This document shows, one piece after another, positions 52,114 to 61,723 of a stretch of 64,000 bases of DNA. The stretch's first letter is position 1, and each line of letters begins with the position of its first letter. The position numbers and the translations under genes were made by a program. The DNA comes from Flavobacterium sp. 270 (lineage in GTDB: Bacteria > Bacteroidota > Bacteroidia > Flavobacteriales > Flavobacteriaceae), in assembly GCF_004368785.1 (NCBI RefSeq), contig NZ_SODM01000002.1, positions 558,001-622,000 of the forward strand. The letters run 5' to 3'. A model generated the notes under the pieces. That model had not been told where the DNA came from and ran no database searches. It saw only the letters and a program-made list of their open reading frames with translations.

Positions 52114-53094
52114 CTATTTTAAAACGGGCCATAAATCGGCATCCCAAGTCATTTCTTTTACTACCAATTTTGGCGTTCCGTTGGTTTTCTTTTCGTAGGC
52201 GTGATAAAAAATATAATCTTTTCCATCAAAAGTATAAGCGCTGTTATGGCCTACGCCAAAGTAATTTTCGTCGCCTTGAACTACAATGCTTCCACCACCT
52301 TCTGCTAACGATTTTCCTTCTTTATCCAAATAAGGTTCGGTTACATTTTTAGCTCTTCCTACGACCACTTTATAGGTGCTTTTTTCTCCGCGACAGCATA
52401 AATCCCAAGAAAGAAATTGATAATAATAGCCGTTTTTCTTAAAGATAAATGGAGCCTCAAGCGCGCCATCACCCGGATCTGAATCTGCTAATTCGAAAGT
52501 TCTTTTGCGTTTGGCAATCGTGTGCCATTCCTGTGGTTCTGCAATCGATTTTAAATCTGGATTTAATTTTACCAGTTTTAATCCTTCCCAAAAAGAACCG
52601 AATGATAACCACGGTGTATTGTTTTCATCAAAAACTAAATTCGGATCTATGGCGTTCCACATATCACGATTTGGATGTGACTGAATCACAATTCCCTGAT
52701 CGACCCATTTGAAGTTTTTATCTTTTGGATCTAATGTTTTATTGATCGCAACGCCAATCGCCGATGTATTTTTCGCGAAAGCGGAAACGGAATAATACAG
52801 ATAATATTGATTGTTATGAAATGAGATATCCGGCGCCCAAATATGATTTTTAAAATCGGCCGCAACGCCATCTGCCCAAACGGGTTTGTCTTTGAAAACG
52901 GGTGCTTCTTTATCCCATTTTTTTAAATCTTTAGAACTAAAAACACTGATTCCGTGACCTGTGCAAAACAGATAATACGTGTCTTTTTGTTTGATGACAA
53001 CGGGATCGTGAACGACAATATCCTGCGCAAATGTTGTTGAAGCTATCAACATCATTAAAGTAGAAATGGCATATTTTATGTTTTTGTAAACCAT
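52114..53094 (-). CDS. GH43 family arabinosidase/arabinanase
   Basis: 326 residues with signal peptide (ISTLMMLIASTTFAQ). A single five-bladed propeller: catalytic base Asp in IVVHDPVVIKQKDTYYLFCT, pKa-modulating Asp in DMWNAIDPNLVFDENNTPWL, acid Glu in DGALEAPFIFKKNGYYYQFL. It is likely an exo- or endo-acting 1,5-alpha-L-arabinanase. It lies 144 bp downstream of the other GH43 gene; a small inverted repeat (53166-53232) sits in that gap. Confidence 0.9.
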   Translation of the reverse strand: MVYKNIKYAISTLMMLIASTTFAQDIVVHDPVVIKQKDTYYLFCTGHGISVFSSKDLKKWDKEAPVFKDKPVWADGVAADFKNHIWAPDISFHNNQYYLYYSVSAFAKNTSAIGVAINKTLDPKDKNFKWVDQGIVIQSHPNRDMWNAIDPNLVFDENNTPWLSFGSFWEGLKLVKLNPDLKSIAEPQEWHTIAKRKRTFELADSDPGDGALEAPFIFKKNGYYYQFLSWDLCCRGEKSTYKVVVGRAKNVTEPYLDKEGKSLAEGGGSIVVQGDENYFGVGHNSAYTFDGKDYIFYHAYEKKTNGTPKLVVKEMTWDADLWPVLK

Positions 53095-53237
53095 ATAAGT
53101 GATATAAGAAATTTAAGTTTGACCTTCGATTTCGGTGAGGCTGAAATTGTTCTGAATTTCTATTTGTTATTTTTTGCCACAGATTAAAAGGATTAAATTG
53201 ATTTCTTTCTTTTCTAATCCTTTAATCTGACTTTATT

Positions 53238-54860
53238 TTAATTCACTTTTTTACCCCAGACTGGTAATCCTGCTGCATTAATTCCTGTGTAGCTTAAGGT
53301 TACTTTTCTGGTTGCTGTTTCCCAATCCCAAGCATCTGTTACGTTGCATTTTACTCCGTTTATAGTTGCTATTTTTTTGGTGGCATCGTACGACCAAACC
53401 CCGTTTACATCACCGCTTACTTTCTTGTCTGCTGTTAAATAAATGGTTACAGATTTCTGCATGGTTTTGTATTGATAATTCATCGTAATTTGTTCCCAGG
53501 TTCCTACCAAACTTCCTTCTGCAATTGTCGTCGCTGGAACTCCAGCATAACGTTCTGGTTCTACAACCGGCCAGCCGTCTTCTGTCCATTGAATGCCGTG
53601 AACATGTCCCATCATAACTGCGTTTGAAACTGCGATTCCGGCTACGCCTTCCGGTAAACGCGCTTGTGATGCGTAATACCATTGTTTGGTTGTTGGATTC
53701 TGAAAAACGGCACAATGCGAAAATCCAACCCAGCCTGTATGATTTTTAAACTGATACGGATGCGTTATCATCGGGAAACATTCTGCTCCTGTTGTAATGC
53801 TCATTCCTGTATTCGTTAGATAAGGGCCTAAAATACTTTTTGACCTCGCAACACGAGTATTGTACGCCACCGATAATTCATCATAAGCCAAAAACAAATA
53901 ATAATATTGTGTGTCTGGATTGTAGATAATTTCAGGGCCTTCAAGTGCCTGCCAGCGGTTTGTGTTTACGTTACCGCGTCCTGCAATTCTAACTCCGTAA
54001 TCGTCAATTGTTTTTAATTTGTCTGGTTTTCCGGTTGTCGGATTTAGTTTCAAAGCTGCAATTCCGGAATGCCAGGAACCGTAAATTAAATATTGTTCGC
54101 CTTCCGTAGTTTCTATAAAACTTGGATCTATGGCGTTGAATTTAAAATACGCGTCCCAATCGTTGCCTCCGTTTCGAATATAACTTTTTACACCGTCTGG
54201 TTCAGAACAAACCACCATTCCTTTGTCTGTCCAATTGTTTGAAGCTAAATCATCTGTTTCGGCTAAACCAATAAAGGCACGTTCTGACCAAGAAGTATTG
54301 GTGTCTGTTCCTGTAATTGGGTTTGTTACTACGATGCTGTAATACATTCTAAATTTATTGCCGACTTTACGCACACACGGCGCCCAATAGCCATAACTTG
54401 GATTTGTTATTGGAGGAAGAGCCGGATTCATTCTGGCTCTTTTATTGTTTAATGAATCTTTTACCCAAGCCGGAGCTGTTGTCATAGAAGATCCCATAAA
54501 TTCCCAATTGATTAAATCTTTTGATCTTCTGTAGAAAAAATGTCCGTTGCCTTCGTGCGCATTTCCGTACGATGCATCGGTTTGATACATATAATAATAG
54601 TCTCCGGATTTTTCTACCGTTGGATCATGCACGTTGGCCAGATTCCATTGTGTTCTGTTTCCCCAGCTTGATATTGCTGTGTAATTATCGGCATACGTTG
54701 GCCCGGGAAAAGTTGGCACGACTACAACTGGCGGCGTAACTACAGGCGGTTCTGTTTCGTCCTTTGCTGGATCGTCACTGGAACAGCTGAGAACCGTAAG
54801 TGCTGTAAAAAACAGACTTATGTAAGTGGTTATTTTTAAAATCGAATTGGATCTTTTCAT
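53238..54860 (-). CDS. GH43 arabinan endo-1,5-alpha-L-arabinosidase with C-terminal beta domain, lipoprotein
   Basis: 540 residues. Lipoprotein signal ending TALTVLSCSSD, followed by a Pro/Val-rich linker (about 30-50), which suits surface anchoring. The propeller shows NVHDPTVEKSGDYYYMYQTD, FNAIDPSFIETTEGEQYLIY and ALEGPEIIYNPDTQYYYLFL (Asp, Asp and Glu). Residues from about 445 form a separate beta domain (SLVGTWEQITMNYQYKTMQK) known from extracellular arabinanases. It most likely cuts arabinan at the surface to feed SusCD. Only 11 bp separate it from the GH51 gene upstream. Confidence 0.92.
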   Translation of the reverse strand: MKRSNSILKITTYISLFFTALTVLSCSSDDPAKDETEPPVVTPPVVVVPTFPGPTYADNYTAISSWGNRTQWNLANVHDPTVEKSGDYYYMYQTDASYGNAHEGNGHFFYRRSKDLINWEFMGSSMTTAPAWVKDSLNNKRARMNPALPPITNPSYGYWAPCVRKVGNKFRMYYSIVVTNPITGTDTNTSWSERAFIGLAETDDLASNNWTDKGMVVCSEPDGVKSYIRNGGNDWDAYFKFNAIDPSFIETTEGEQYLIYGSWHSGIAALKLNPTTGKPDKLKTIDDYGVRIAGRGNVNTNRWQALEGPEIIYNPDTQYYYLFLAYDELSVAYNTRVARSKSILGPYLTNTGMSITTGAECFPMITHPYQFKNHTGWVGFSHCAVFQNPTTKQWYYASQARLPEGVAGIAVSNAVMMGHVHGIQWTEDGWPVVEPERYAGVPATTIAEGSLVGTWEQITMNYQYKTMQKSVTIYLTADKKVSGDVNGVWSYDATKKIATINGVKCNVTDAWDWETATRKVTLSYTGINAAGLPVWGKKVN

Positions 54861-54871
54861 CTTTTTGCCTT

Positions 54872-56419
54872 TTATTTTCCTTCTAAAACAACCACTGAGA
54901 AAGGAGGAATGGTGATTTCAAGTTTTCCTTTTTTGTTTTCGAAACCTTTAAAAACTGTTGGCACAATTTTGTTTGGATTATCGAATGAATTGTAATCTTG
55001 TAATTTGGCCGATGTGATTATTGTTGCTGTGAAGTTTTTAACACCAAGTTCGTTTACATCAATTTCGATTTTATTTTTATTTTTTGCATCGATGTTTACT
55101 AACGAAATATGAACTGCGCCGCTTTTGTCTTTTGATGCTGATGCTGAAACTGCAGGAAGTGTTTCTCCATTAAAAGTATATAATGGCGATTGAAAACTTA
55201 CCGGTAATAATTTAGCATCCTGATGTACAGCATACATTTTCATTACAGAATAGGTTGGCGTTGTAATCATTTTTGCTTTGTCTGTTAAGATTACAGCTTG
55301 CAAAACGTTTACACATTGCGCTAAGTTTGCCATTCTAACGCGTTCTGCATGGTTATTGAAAATGTTTAAAGTTGCTCCGGCCAAAACGGCATCTCTCATG
55401 GTGTTTTGCTGATATAAAAATCCCGGATTTGTTCCTTTTTCTACATCGTACCATCCGCCCCATTCGTCTACAATCATGGCAACTTTTTTCTCAGGATCGT
55501 ATTTGTCCATAATAGCGGAATGTTTGGTAACCAATTCTTCCATTTTTAGGGCAGACTGCATAGTTTTGAAATATCCTTCTTCAGAAAAATCTCTGTCGCT
55601 TCCTTTTTTCTCCCAGTTAATAACAGCATAATGATGCACTCCAAGTCCGCCTAACATATTTAACGGAATGTTTTTCATCAAAACTTCTGTCCAATTATAA
55701 TCGGAACTGTTTGATCCAGATGCAATTCGTGTAATGCCGCCGGTATTTTCCCAATCCGACATAAATGTGGCAAACTTGCGGTATTCTCCAGCATAATATT
55801 CTGCCGTCATATTGCCGCCGCAACCCCAGGCTTCGTTTCCGATTCCCCAGAATTTAACTTTCCACGGTTCTGTTCTTCCGTTCTTTTTACGAAGATCACT
55901 CATCGGACTTTTTCCACTGAAATTCGTGTACTGAACCCAGTCAGCCAATTCTTGAACGGTTCCGCTTCCTACGTTTCCAGATAAATAAGGTTCTGCGCCA
56001 AGAAGTTCGCACATATTAAGGAAATCGTGTGTTCCAAAACTGTTGTCTTCTGTTACGCCTCCCCACCATTTGTTTACAATAGTTGGTCTTTCTTGTTGCG
56101 GTCCAATTCCGTCTTTCCAATGGTACGTATCGGCGAAACATCCGCCCGGCCATCTTAGGTTTGGAATTTTTAATTCTTTTAAAGCTTTAACAATATCATT
56201 TCTAACTCCTTTTGTGTTTGGAATTTTCGAAGTATCTCCAACAAAAAATCCGCCGTAAATACAGCGTCCCAAATGTTCGGCAAAATGTCCGTAGATATTT
56301 TTGTTGATTGTTGGAGCATCAGCATTGTTTTTTACAGCAATAACTGTGGTCTGATTTTGAGCAAAATTCGCTTGATTACAAAGGGCAAATAGAAATGTGA
56401 TTAAGAGTGTTTTTTTCAT
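54872..56419 (-). CDS. Alpha-N-arabinofuranosidase, GH51
   Basis: 515 residues, signal peptide ending QANFAQ. GH51 core: IYGHFAEHLGRCIYGGFFVG, NLRWPGGCFADTYHWKDGIG, acid/base FWGIGNEAWGCGGNMTAEYY (Glu), nucleophile VAMIVDEWGGWYDVEKGTNP (Glu), then a C-terminal beta domain. It has no carbohydrate-binding region, unlike the second GH51 of this locus, so the two probably act on different chain lengths or positions. It is preceded by a hairpin in the 89-bp gap after susD. Confidence 0.94.
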   Translation of the reverse strand: MKKTLLITFLFALCNQANFAQNQTTVIAVKNNADAPTINKNIYGHFAEHLGRCIYGGFFVGDTSKIPNTKGVRNDIVKALKELKIPNLRWPGGCFADTYHWKDGIGPQQERPTIVNKWWGGVTEDNSFGTHDFLNMCELLGAEPYLSGNVGSGTVQELADWVQYTNFSGKSPMSDLRKKNGRTEPWKVKFWGIGNEAWGCGGNMTAEYYAGEYRKFATFMSDWENTGGITRIASGSNSSDYNWTEVLMKNIPLNMLGGLGVHHYAVINWEKKGSDRDFSEEGYFKTMQSALKMEELVTKHSAIMDKYDPEKKVAMIVDEWGGWYDVEKGTNPGFLYQQNTMRDAVLAGATLNIFNNHAERVRMANLAQCVNVLQAVILTDKAKMITTPTYSVMKMYAVHQDAKLLPVSFQSPLYTFNGETLPAVSASASKDKSGAVHISLVNIDAKNKNKIEIDVNELGVKNFTATIITSAKLQDYNSFDNPNKIVPTVFKGFENKKGKLEITIPPFSVVVLEGK

Positions 56420-56436
56420 AGTGGTTTTATGTTACA

Positions 56437-56472
56437 ATATCATGTGAAGATTTTTAAGCCTCCACATGATAT
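56437..56472 (-). promoter_or_regulatory. Hairpin between susD and GH51
   Basis: ATATCATGTG and CACATGATAT form a perfect 10-bp stem with a 16-nt loop. No T-run follows on the minus strand, so it is not a typical terminator; it may protect susCD mRNA 3' ends after cleavage. Confidence 0.6.
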
Positions 56473-56508
56473 CAGGTATTCTAACTAACTCAAATAAATA
56501 TTTTATTT

Positions 56509-58068
56509 TTAATAACTGTCGTTTTGTTTGGTTCCGGGATTATTGTCCATTTCTAATTGCGGAATTGGATAATATTCTCTTCCTGCTGTATAAGAATTAA
56601 ATTCTGCATCTCTTGTTTTTAACCAAGCCAATTTGGCTGCATCCTGAAGCCATCCCCAACGACGGATATCATCAAAACGGTGTCCTTCAAGCGGGAATTC
56701 TAAGAATCTTTCGTGACCAATTTGTTCTCTCATTTGTGCTTGTGTCATTCCCGGTTTTGTAACTGCCAAATCTGGAAGTCCAACTCTGTTTCTTACCATT
56801 TGAATATAAGTGTAAGCTCCCGGAGTATCTCCTGTTTCGTTTAAAGTTTCTGCATACATTAACAGAATGTCGGCGTAACGTAATAAACGCTCGTTGATTC
56901 CAGAACGCCAATCGTATTCGTCTGCAAATTCTCCATCAGAATTTTGGTATTTTCTACAGAAAATATCATTTAAATCTGCCGGACTTGAGGCGTAGAATGT
57001 GGCAAAATCTTTACCGTATAATTTGGTTCCCGGTTTGTTATAGAACATTGTGGCGTCTAAACGAGGATCAAGATCTCCTGTTTTTGTTTTTTCGTCATGA
57101 AATTCATTAAACAATGTCCAAGACGGCTGCACGTCTGTCCATCCAAAAGCTCTTGGTGCATAGGTGATTGCTCTCGCAGATGTTTTTCCCCAGCCAGAAG
57201 CAGGCGCACCGCCCCAGCCTAAATCAACTCCGCCGGCATCTCTGCTAAATTGAACTTCAAAAAGAGATTCCAGATTATTTTCATTTGCTGTTGTAAAGTT
57301 GTCACGGTAATTGGGTACTAAAGAATAAACTCCAAGATCTATTACTTGTTTAAAAGTCGTTTTAGCATTTGCAAAATCTTTAGTAAATAAATACGCTTTT
57401 CCTAAATATCCTAAAGCTGCACCTTTTGTAGCACGGCCTTTTTGGCCTGCATCTAATCCTGTTACGCCAGCATAAGAAGTTGGTAATAATTCTGCTGCGG
57501 TTTTAAAATCAGAGATAACTTGTGCCCATCCTTCTTCATTTGTTTTTTGAGGATAATAAACAGCAAGTTCTGTTGGCAATGGTACACTTTTGAACAAGTT
57601 TACAGCGTGAAAAAAGTATAATCCTCTTAGAAAATACGCTTGTCCTAAAATTCTATTTTTAAGTGCAGTATCTGCCATTGCGATATCCGGAACTTTTTCT
57701 AAAACCTGATTGGCACGATAAATTCCCTGATAATACGTTTCATAAGCCCAGCCGTATATAGCGGCATCTGCCACATTAGAGTTAAAATGACCCGCATTGT
57801 ACATAGATCCCCAAGGGCTGTTTGTACGCGCATCGTCTGCTCTGGCATCTAATAATAATGGTGTACTTCTCATGTAAGTTCCATCTGTTAGTAAACTTCC
57901 GTAAGCTGCGTTTACACCCTGAATTGCATCTGCATCTGTTTTCCAGAAAGAATCTACTGCATTATTATTAGGATCCAGTTGTTCTAAGTCTTCGTTCTCC
58001 ACACAGCTTGTTGTTACCAAAGCCACAGAAAAGAAAACTGTTATATAGTTAAATATTTTATATTTCAT
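56509..58068 (-). CDS. SusD/RagB family outer-membrane lipoprotein
   Basis: 519 residues. Lipoprotein signal ending VALVTTSCVEN. The helical TPR-like SusD fold shows YFLRGLYFFHAVNLFKSVPL, ATKGAALGYLGKAYLFTKDF and the C-terminal NERLLRYADILLMYAETLNE, with PLEGHRFDDIRRWG near the end. It caps the SusC channel and binds arabino-oligosaccharides at the surface. It lies 30 bp after susC on the same strand. Confidence 0.95.
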   Translation of the reverse strand: MKYKIFNYITVFFSVALVTTSCVENEDLEQLDPNNNAVDSFWKTDADAIQGVNAAYGSLLTDGTYMRSTPLLLDARADDARTNSPWGSMYNAGHFNSNVADAAIYGWAYETYYQGIYRANQVLEKVPDIAMADTALKNRILGQAYFLRGLYFFHAVNLFKSVPLPTELAVYYPQKTNEEGWAQVISDFKTAAELLPTSYAGVTGLDAGQKGRATKGAALGYLGKAYLFTKDFANAKTTFKQVIDLGVYSLVPNYRDNFTTANENNLESLFEVQFSRDAGGVDLGWGGAPASGWGKTSARAITYAPRAFGWTDVQPSWTLFNEFHDEKTKTGDLDPRLDATMFYNKPGTKLYGKDFATFYASSPADLNDIFCRKYQNSDGEFADEYDWRSGINERLLRYADILLMYAETLNETGDTPGAYTYIQMVRNRVGLPDLAVTKPGMTQAQMREQIGHERFLEFPLEGHRFDDIRRWGWLQDAAKLAWLKTRDAEFNSYTAGREYYPIPQLEMDNNPGTKQNDSY

Positions 58069-58098
58069 TTTAATACTTTTTTAATGGGTTAAACCAGT

Positions 58099-61000
58099 TT
58101 AGAAATTTACTTCTACTCCTAAAGAAATTGTTCTTGGATTAGGAAGAGATCCTGCATCATATCCTCTTGAGATCAATCCTTCGCTGTTAAAGTCTGGATC
58201 GTAACCTTTATACTTTGAAATAATCAATAGGTTTTGACCGTTTAGATAAACTTTTGCTTTTTGAATGAATTTATCTTTTAAAGGAATGTTATAACCAATT
58301 TCCATGGTTTGTAACTTAACATAATCACCGCTTTCGATGAATCTGTTAGAATCTCTGCTGTTTCCATTAGGATCACCAATAACTGGCGCTGGAACATTTG
58401 TATTTGTGTTTGTAGGTGTCCAATAATTCAATTCGTCTGTGTGATGATTTGTATATTGTCCAATCATCAAATTACGATACATAGCATTAAACACTTTATT
58501 GCCTCCGGCTCCCTGCCAAAACATAGAGAAATCAAAGTTTGAATACGAAGCGCTAAAATTTAACCCAAAACCGTATTTAGGAATTGTTACACCCTGAAAA
58601 GTTCTGTCGGCATCTGTAATTTTGCCATCATTATTTACATCTCTAAATTTAACATCACCCGGAGCTGCACCAGTTTGGGTTGGAGAAGAAGCTACCTCAG
58701 CCGCGTTTTGAAAAATACCAATAGCTTCCCAAGCAAACATTTCGCCTACAGATCTTCCTACTTCGGTTTTAGAAACGGCTCCATAAATTGGGTTACCGTT
58801 TATTCCGATTTTTGTAACCTCATTTTTTAAAGTTCCAAAGTTCCCAGAAATATCATATTTAAATTTGTTGTGGTGATTGCTGTAAGATGCTGTAAATTCA
58901 ACACCTGAGTTTTGCATCGATCCTGCATTGGTTGTGATATTGGCCGGAAAAGCTCCTGTAGAATACGGAATTGGCACTCCCAATAATAAATCAGTTGATT
59001 TCTTCATGAAATATTCTGCCGTAAATTGTAAATCATTATTTAAGAATCCTAATTCCAATCCCACATTTGTACTAGATGTTTTTTCCCAGTGCACATTTGG
59101 ATCTACTGCACTTACTACAGTTGTTCCCGGAGCTAATGCATTATTAAAATCATAACCTGCAAAGCTGTTTACTGTTGATGCAAAAAAGTATTGCGGAATT
59201 GTATTGTTACCAATTGTTCCGTAACCTCCTCTAAGTTTAATGTTGCTAACCCAAGATGGTAAGTGTATAAATTTCTCGTTGCTGATTTTCCATCCTCCAG
59301 AAAAAGAATAGAAATTTGCTGAGTTATTTATTTTGCTAAAAAGTGAGGTTTTGTCTTGTCTAAAATTTGCCTGAACTAAATAGCGGTCATCAAAAGAATA
59401 ATTTAATCTGCTGATGTATGAGATTCCCGTAATAGTAAATTTATATTCTGAAGCATTTCTTGCGTCTGCATACTGGAGCATGCTGATTTCGCCCGGTTCA
59501 TAACCAACACCTCTTGTTGTAATACTATGATTGTCTCGTCTTTCCTGAATCCATCCGGCTAAAGCGTCAAATTTATGTTTGCCAAGAGAAACTTCATAAG
59601 TTAGAATATTATTCAAAAATGTTCTTAGTTCATTTCCGGTTGTAATATCTAATGATGCTTCGTCATTTGTCGTAATGTAATACCAGCCTAAATCACTTGG
59701 CGGAATAAACTTTCTGTTTTCCCAGTCGGTTCTGTCGTAACTTATATCAAGTTTATATTTAAGACCTTTTACGATCTCAATTTCTCCCCAGACATCACCT
59801 AGGAAACGATTTCTTTTACCGCTGTTTTCTATAAGATTATTGTATCCGATTGGATTCATCGAAATGGCTCTCTGCGTCAAATTGTCTGTTCCTCCGTAAC
59901 CGCCAAGTCTATTAGCATCATAAACGGGCATTGTTGGAACTGCTCCTAAAATATCACTGATAACCGTTTGACCAACATTGTATTCATTAAAAATTTCTTT
60001 ATCAGATTGGGTATAACCCATTTTTACGCCGTATTTGAATTTTCCTTTTTTTCCATTCAAATTCAAATTTGTCGACAATCTCTCATAATCCTGAGGTGTT
60101 CTAATGTAGCTGGTGTTTTTAAAATAATCAACATTAAAATTATATGCGATATTATCTGCGCCTCCTGTAAAAGTCAGTGCTTGATTTTGAACAACTCCTG
60201 TCTGTAGCGCTTCTTTCTGCCAGTCTGTGTTAACATTAGAAATATACGAAGGACTTGTAGGATCATTTCCCGGTGCAATACTTACCGCAACTCCAGCACG
60301 AATATCTCTGTTACGTTCTGCTTCGCTTGTAATTTTCTGATAACCCGCACGGTCTGTTACATCCCATTTTTTTGCTACGTTCTGAAGACCAACAATAGAC
60401 TTAAATTTAACTTCCATTTTGCCCGCTTTTCCTTTTTTAGTCGTAATAATTACAACTCCATTGGCACCGCGAACTCCATAAATTGCGGCAGAAGATGCAT
60501 CTTTAAGCACCTGCATAGATTCAATTTCTCCCGGAGCAAAATCGTAAGGAGCATCCACCATAATTCCATCAATAATAAAAAGAGGGTTGTTGTTTGTAAA
60601 AGAAGTTATCCCTCTAATTTTGATGTTTACAAAACCTCCCGGTTCTCCAGACGACTGCACGGTAACGCCCGGAACTTGTCCCTGAAGCATTTTTGCAGCA
60701 TCATACGTTACTGTCTTTTTAGCAGATTCCATGTTTACAACACTTACAGATCCAGTCAAATCTGCTTTCTTTTGCGTTCCGTAACCAATAACAACTACCT
60801 CGTTTAGTTTGTTAGTGTCTTCGTTTAATGCGACATCCACTTTAGATTGATTTCCTAGTGTTATTTCTTTATTTTGAAATCCTATAAATGAAAAAACTAA
60901 AACATCGTTTGGTGATGCTTTAATCGAATATTCTCCATCAAAACCTGTTGTAGAAACAGTTTTGGTTCCTTTGATCATAATGTTAACACCCGGCAATGGT

Positions 61001-61155
61001 AATTGGTCTTGTGCCGAGGTAACAACTCCGGTAATTACTCTGCCTTGAGCCGACATTTCATTAACAGAAAATAATAGCATAAAGAATGCTATAAGCCATT
61101 CTTTTTTAGGCAATAAAAAATTGCAATAAAAAGATAATCTTTGGTTTGTTATCAT
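58099..61155 (-). CDS. SusC/RagA family TonB-linked outer-membrane transporter
   Basis: 1018 residues. Signal peptide ending NEMSAQ, then a carboxypeptidase-like domain (ITGVVTSAQDQLPLPGVNIM), then the SusC signature NEVVVIGYGTQKKADLTGSV that opens the plug. A 22-strand barrel follows, ending in ISLGVEVNF. With the SusD partner it imports glycan fragments across the outer membrane by TonB energy. The neighbouring arabinanases identify arabinan fragments as the likely cargo. Its 570-bp upstream region holds three AraR-type sites. Confidence 0.96.
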   Translation of the reverse strand: MITNQRLSFYCNFLLPKKEWLIAFFMLLFSVNEMSAQGRVITGVVTSAQDQLPLPGVNIMIKGTKTVSTTGFDGEYSIKASPNDVLVFSFIGFQNKEITLGNQSKVDVALNEDTNKLNEVVVIGYGTQKKADLTGSVSVVNMESAKKTVTYDAAKMLQGQVPGVTVQSSGEPGGFVNIKIRGITSFTNNNPLFIIDGIMVDAPYDFAPGEIESMQVLKDASSAAIYGVRGANGVVIITTKKGKAGKMEVKFKSIVGLQNVAKKWDVTDRAGYQKITSEAERNRDIRAGVAVSIAPGNDPTSPSYISNVNTDWQKEALQTGVVQNQALTFTGGADNIAYNFNVDYFKNTSYIRTPQDYERLSTNLNLNGKKGKFKYGVKMGYTQSDKEIFNEYNVGQTVISDILGAVPTMPVYDANRLGGYGGTDNLTQRAISMNPIGYNNLIENSGKRNRFLGDVWGEIEIVKGLKYKLDISYDRTDWENRKFIPPSDLGWYYITTNDEASLDITTGNELRTFLNNILTYEVSLGKHKFDALAGWIQERRDNHSITTRGVGYEPGEISMLQYADARNASEYKFTITGISYISRLNYSFDDRYLVQANFRQDKTSLFSKINNSANFYSFSGGWKISNEKFIHLPSWVSNIKLRGGYGTIGNNTIPQYFFASTVNSFAGYDFNNALAPGTTVVSAVDPNVHWEKTSSTNVGLELGFLNNDLQFTAEYFMKKSTDLLLGVPIPYSTGAFPANITTNAGSMQNSGVEFTASYSNHHNKFKYDISGNFGTLKNEVTKIGINGNPIYGAVSKTEVGRSVGEMFAWEAIGIFQNAAEVASSPTQTGAAPGDVKFRDVNNDGKITDADRTFQGVTIPKYGFGLNFSASYSNFDFSMFWQGAGGNKVFNAMYRNLMIGQYTNHHTDELNYWTPTNTNTNVPAPVIGDPNGNSRDSNRFIESGDYVKLQTMEIGYNIPLKDKFIQKAKVYLNGQNLLIISKYKGYDPDFNSEGLISRGYDAGSLPNPRTISLGVEVNF

Positions 61156-61289
61156 ATTGGTTGGTTTAAGGTTGGTTAGTCTGTGGTTATAAGTGTTGTT
61201 TTCACATTTGTAAATTTAAATAAAAAAAAAAGTGCTAAACAAATTAATATCACAAAAAAAGTGAAGAAAAAAAACGCATATCGTAATTT

Positions 61290-61308
61290 AAGTGTGTTTT
61301 TGACATTT
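61290..61308. promoter_or_regulatory. AraR-type operator, susC-araR region, site 3
   Basis: AAGTGTGTTTTTGACATTT, arms AAGTGT/ACATTT with a 7-bp centre, 135 bp upstream of susC. Confidence 0.5.
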
Positions 61309-61356
61309 AAAAATTTAGCGTTATTTTCAAAAAGCGAGGACTTTTTTGAAAGTTAA

Positions 61357-61375
61357 TTGTGTAAAATTTACACTT
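61357..61375. promoter_or_regulatory. AraR-type operator, susC-araR region, site 4
   Basis: TTGTGTAAAATTTACACTT: arms with a 7-bp centre; the core GTGTAAAATTTACAC is nearly a perfect palindrome. Confidence 0.65.
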
Positions 61376-61650
61376 TTTATCTAAACACCACTTTTTAATC
61401 AAAAAAATGCAACTAAAAATTGTTAAGAAAAATTTGTCTTTTTTTTATAATTTTAAAAGAAATAAAATTATTTTTTTGTAGTAAAATACTTTGTTTTTGT
61501 TTTAGATTTATTAATTTCGAATAATTTTTTTAAAAATAGTGTCCTGTAACTGTCCTGTTTTTGTCTTAAAAAGATCATAAAAAAATTTCGGCGTCACTTT
61601 TTATTAAAAATTATTTTTTTTAACTGTATTTTTGAATATCTAATTAATGT

Positions 61651-61669
61651 AAGTGTAAAATCTACATTA
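61651..61669. promoter_or_regulatory. AraR-type operator at araR, site 5
   Basis: AAGTGTAAAATCTACATTA, 30 bp upstream of a -7-like TATATTTA (61699-61706), placed to autoregulate the Nudix-type regulator. The rest of 61376-61650 is AT-rich with no further feature. Confidence 0.6.
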
Positions 61670-61723
61670 ATAAATTATGAAACATATTAGGAAGTTTATA
61701 TATTTACAAACAAAAAACAGAAT

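Noticed and set aside
53410..53715. 101-aa frame in the middle of the GH43 gene
   Set aside because: A shadow frame on the same strand inside a well-supported glycoside hydrolase; Arg/Ser-rich translation without features.
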